8,374 bases of DNA from assembly GCA_009885185.1 (NCBI GenBank), contig VFLF01000219.1, positions 1 through 8,374 of the forward strand. Direction: 5' to 3'. The notes beneath the pieces were generated by a model. The model saw nothing but the letters and a program-made list of their open reading frames with translations. It did no database searches and was not told the origin of the DNA. Positions 6,423-8,374 of the stretch are shown here, one piece after another. Every line of letters begins with the position of its first letter. Position 1 is the first letter of the stretch. The stretch is from Nitrosomonadales bacterium. Lineage in GTDB: Bacteria > Pseudomonadota > Gammaproteobacteria > Burkholderiales > SG8-41. Position numbers and translations under genes: made by a program.

Positions 6423-6608
6423 ATGGCGGATGCCAAGAAAATAAAAGTCACGCAGATGCGCAGCCTCATCGGCACCAAACCCGAACACCGCGCCTCCGTA
6501 CGCGGGTTGGGATTGCGCCGCATCCGTCATACGGTAGAAGTCATTGATACGCCGGCAAATCGCGGCATGATCAATAAAGTCTCGTATTTGGTGAAAGTTG
6601 AAGCTTAA
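6423..6608 (+). CDS. rpmD: 50S ribosomal protein L30
   Basis: L30 is a small 23S rRNA-binding protein on the solvent side of the 50S subunit. The 61 residues match the short bacterial form. Diagnostic segments are [61 protein letters not shown] at 6411-6416 gives a strong ribosome binding site for the ATG at 6423, 15 bases after the rpsE stop. Its position between rpsE and rplO is the standard spc order; L30 is absent from some bacterial lineages but is intact here. Confidence 0.97.
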   Translation: MADAKKIKVTQMRSLIGTKPEHRASVRGLGLRRIRHTVEVIDTPANRGMINKVSYLVKVEA

Positions 6609-6625
6609 GTTCGAAGGATGATGCA

Positions 6626-7084
6626 ATGCGACTGAACAACATCAAGCCAGCCTCTGGCTCCAAACATTCGCGCAAGCGCGTAGGTCGTGGCACGGGCTGC
6701 GGATTGGGCAAAACTGCCGGCCGCGGACACAAGGGGCAGAAAGCACGCGCAGGCGGCTTTCATAAAGTCGGTTTTGAGGGCGGACAGATGCCGCTGCATC
6801 GCCGTTTGCCGAAGCGCGGATTCCGGTCGCCCATGGCGGGCGAGACCGCTGAAGTGCGCTTGGGTGATATTCAGAAATTGAGCGCGGAAACGATTGATCT
6901 GGCCACGCTGAAGCAGGCAGGTCTTGCGCATACGGGCGCGCTGCGGGCGAAGGTTATCTTCGCGGGCACGATCGAGCGCAAAGTGGCGTTGAAGGGGCTG
7001 GGCGTGACCAAAGGCGCGCGCGCGGCCATCGAAAAAGCCGGCGGCAGCGTTGAACTTCCCGCTGCCGACGCGCAAGTTGCATAG
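6626..7084 (+). CDS. rplO: 50S ribosomal protein L15
   Basis: L15 is a late-binding 50S protein with a long basic N-terminal extension threading through 23S rRNA. The 152 residues are slightly longer than E. coli (144). The glycine/basic N-terminal part is characteristic: [44 protein letters not shown]. Then come [17 protein letters not shown] and the C-terminal globular part ending [26 protein letters not shown] at 6613-6618 is seven bases before the ATG at 6626. Two out-of-frame ATGs at 6618 and 6621 lie between the binding site and the true start. secY follows after 41 bases. Confidence 0.97.
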   Translation: MRLNNIKPASGSKHSRKRVGRGTGCGLGKTAGRGHKGQKARAGGFHKVGFEGGQMPLHRRLPKRGFRSPMAGETAEVRLGDIQKLSAETIDLATLKQAGLAHTGALRAKVIFAGTIERKVALKGLGVTKGARAAIEKAGGSVELPAADAQVA

Positions 7085-7125
7085 CGTAATTCGTAACGTA
7101 ACCAGATTTAACAGAGGAACGGGCA

Positions 7126-8374
7126 TTGGCCGTTAACGATTCACTGCTGGCGTCGGGAAAACTGGGCGACCTTAAACGTCGCTTCCTGTTTTTGATCGGC
7201 GCGTTGATCGTGTTCCGCATAGGGTCGTTCATACCCGTGCCGGGCATCGACCAGATGGTGCTCGCGGATCTTTTCAAGGAGCAACGCGGCGGCGTGCTCG
7301 ATATGTTCAACATGTTTTCAGGCGGCGCGCTGGAGAGGTTTTCGATTTTCGCGCTGGGCATCATGCCCTATATTTCTGCCTCGATCATCATGCAGTTAAT
7401 GACCGTGGCTTCTCCCACGCTGGAAGCGTTGAAAAAGGAAGGTGAGTCGGGCCGCCGCAAGATTACGCAGTACACGCGCTATGGCACGGCGGTTCTGGCG
7501 GTGTTTCAGAGTATGGCTATTGCCATTGGTTTGGAAAGCCAGCGCGGTCTGGTGCTTGATCCGGGACTGGCCTTTCGATTGACGGCGATGGTGACGCTGA
7601 CTACCGGTACCATTTTCCTGATGTGGCTGGGTGAACAGATTACCGAGCGTGGCATCGGCAACGGCATCTCGCTGATTATTTTTGCGGGTATTGCTGCAGG
7701 CCTACCTTCCGCGGTGGGCGGTTCGCTCGAGCTGGTGCGTACGGGGGCCATGTCAATTCCCGTGGCGCTGTTTATAGGCGCGTTGGTGGTCGGGGTGACG
7801 GCGTTCGTCTGTTTCGTGGAACGTGGCCAGCGCAAGATACTGGTGAATTATGCCAAGCGGCAGGTGGGTCGAAAGGTTTACGGTGGACAGAGCTCGCATC
7901 TGCCGTTGAAGCTCAATATGTCAGGCGTGATCCCGCCCATTTTTGCGTCGTCCATCATTCTGTTTCCGGCGACCATCGTGGGCTGGTTCGGCGACAGTAC
8001 GTCTTCGGGGGTGACGTGGGTCAAGGATGTCGCTTCAACGCTGCAACCCGGTCAGCCGATTTACACGTTGATCTACGCGTCAGCGATTATCTTTTTCTGT
8101 TTTTTCTACACCGCACTGGTGTTTAACCCCAAGGAAACCGCGGATAACCTCAAGAAAAGTGGCGCGTTCGTGCCGGGTATACGTCCGGGCGATCAGACCG
8201 CGCGGCATATCGAAAAGATTACGCTGCGCCTGACGCTGGCGGGTGCGATTTACGTAACGTCGGTGTGCCTGTTGCCGGAACTGCTGATTGTGTGGAAGAA
8301 AGTGCCGTTTTATTTTGGCGGTACGTCATTGCTGATTATTGTAGTGGTGACGATGGATTTCATGTCGCAGGTTC
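7126..8374 (+). CDS. secY: SecY, protein translocase channel subunit (TTG start; 3' end outside window)
   Basis: SecY forms the membrane channel of the SecYEG translocon. 416 codons are visible of a protein usually about 440 long, so roughly the last 25 residues are cut off. Hydrophobic segments consistent with the first nine helices and part of the tenth are present (about 20-37, 72-92, 117-137, 150-168, 180-196, 211-230, 267-287, 312-333, 367-387 and 399 onward). Landmarks are PVPGID (37-42), the plug region [23 protein letters not shown] (61-83), [14 protein letters not shown] (172-185), ERGQRKI and the cytosolic FVPGIRPG loop (348-355) that binds SecA or the ribosome. The start is TTG at 7126: an in-frame stop lies at 7099-7101, no ATG or GTG lies between, AGAGGA at 7113-7118 is well spaced, and the protein opens with the normal GKLGDLKRR region. 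Confidence 0.94.
   Translation, partial: MAVNDSLLASGKLGDLKRRFLFLIGALIVFRIGSFIPVPGIDQMVLADLFKEQRGGVLDMFNMFSGGALERFSIFALGIMPYISASIIMQLMTVASPTLEALKKEGESGRRKITQYTRYGTAVLAVFQSMAIAIGLESQRGLVLDPGLAFRLTAMVTLTTGTIFLMWLGEQITERGIGNGISLIIFAGIAAGLPSAVGGSLELVRTGAMSIPVALFIGALVVGVTAFVCFVERGQRKILVNYAKRQVGRKVYGGQSSHLPLKLNMSGVIPPIFASSIILFPATIVGWFGDSTSSGVTWVKDVASTLQPGQPIYTLIYASAIIFFCFFYTALVFNPKETADNLKKSGAFVPGIRPGDQTARHIEKITLRLTLAGAIYVTSVCLLPELLIVWKKVPFYFGGTSLLIIVVVTMDFMSQV

Noticed and set aside
5867..6523. Long minus-strand open frame (218 codons) opposite rpsE, and similar ones at 3199-3759 and 1388-1894
   Set aside because: They lie antisense to clearly conserved ribosomal-protein genes and their translations resemble no family I recognise. 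They are explained by GC-rich codon use on the coding strand.
1..8374. A novel system, mobile element, CRISPR array or defence island
   Set aside because: Every gene belongs to the S10-spc ribosomal cluster in standard order on one strand. No transposase, integrase, tRNA-like sequence or spaced repeat array was seen.

Overview
The window is a contiguous, same-strand run of ribosomal-protein genes: the 3' part of the S10 operon followed by most of the spc operon, ending inside secY. Gene order is rplB (3' end), rpsS, rplV, rpsC, rplP, rpmC, rpsQ, then rplN, rplX, rplE, rpsN, rpsH, rplF, rplR, rpsE, rpmD, rplO, secY (5' part). This is the canonical proteobacterial order. Gene details such as the L29 and S19 sequences, the zinc-free S14, SecY beginning with a short GKLGDLKRR leader, and a moderately high GC content point to a betaproteobacterium. 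That placement rests on remembered family sequences and not on a search, so it is moderately confident at best.

Region 1 (2-2522) carries the end of the S10 operon. The genes are packed with gaps of 24 bases or less, and rpsC overlaps rplP by 23 bases. Region 2 (2523-2727) is the only sizeable intergenic stretch. It holds a good sigma-70-type promoter (TATAAT at 2565-2570) and about 150 bases of probable 5' leader with several inverted repeats, and it is read here as the spc promoter and leader. Region 3 (2728-8374) is the spc operon. Its only notable gaps are 94 bases between rpsN and rpsH, containing an octamer tandem repeat, and 45 bases between rplR and rpsE.

The products work together as ribosome parts: large-subunit proteins L2, L5, L6, L14, L15, L16, L18, L22, L24, L29 and L30, and small-subunit proteins S3, S5, S8, S14, S17 and S19. 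SecY is the channel of the Sec translocon, to which ribosomes dock to insert membrane proteins. All genes appear intact apart from the two cut by the window edges.

I found no mobile element, CRISPR array, RNA gene or novel system. This is a core housekeeping locus. The points worth a second look are: a lysine/alanine-rich N-terminal extension of about 51 residues on L5; an rplX-rplE 4-base overlap where E. coli places its S8 operator; an S19 gene that shares a frame with L22 across one stop codon; the structured spc leader; the octamer repeats; and a TTG start for secY.
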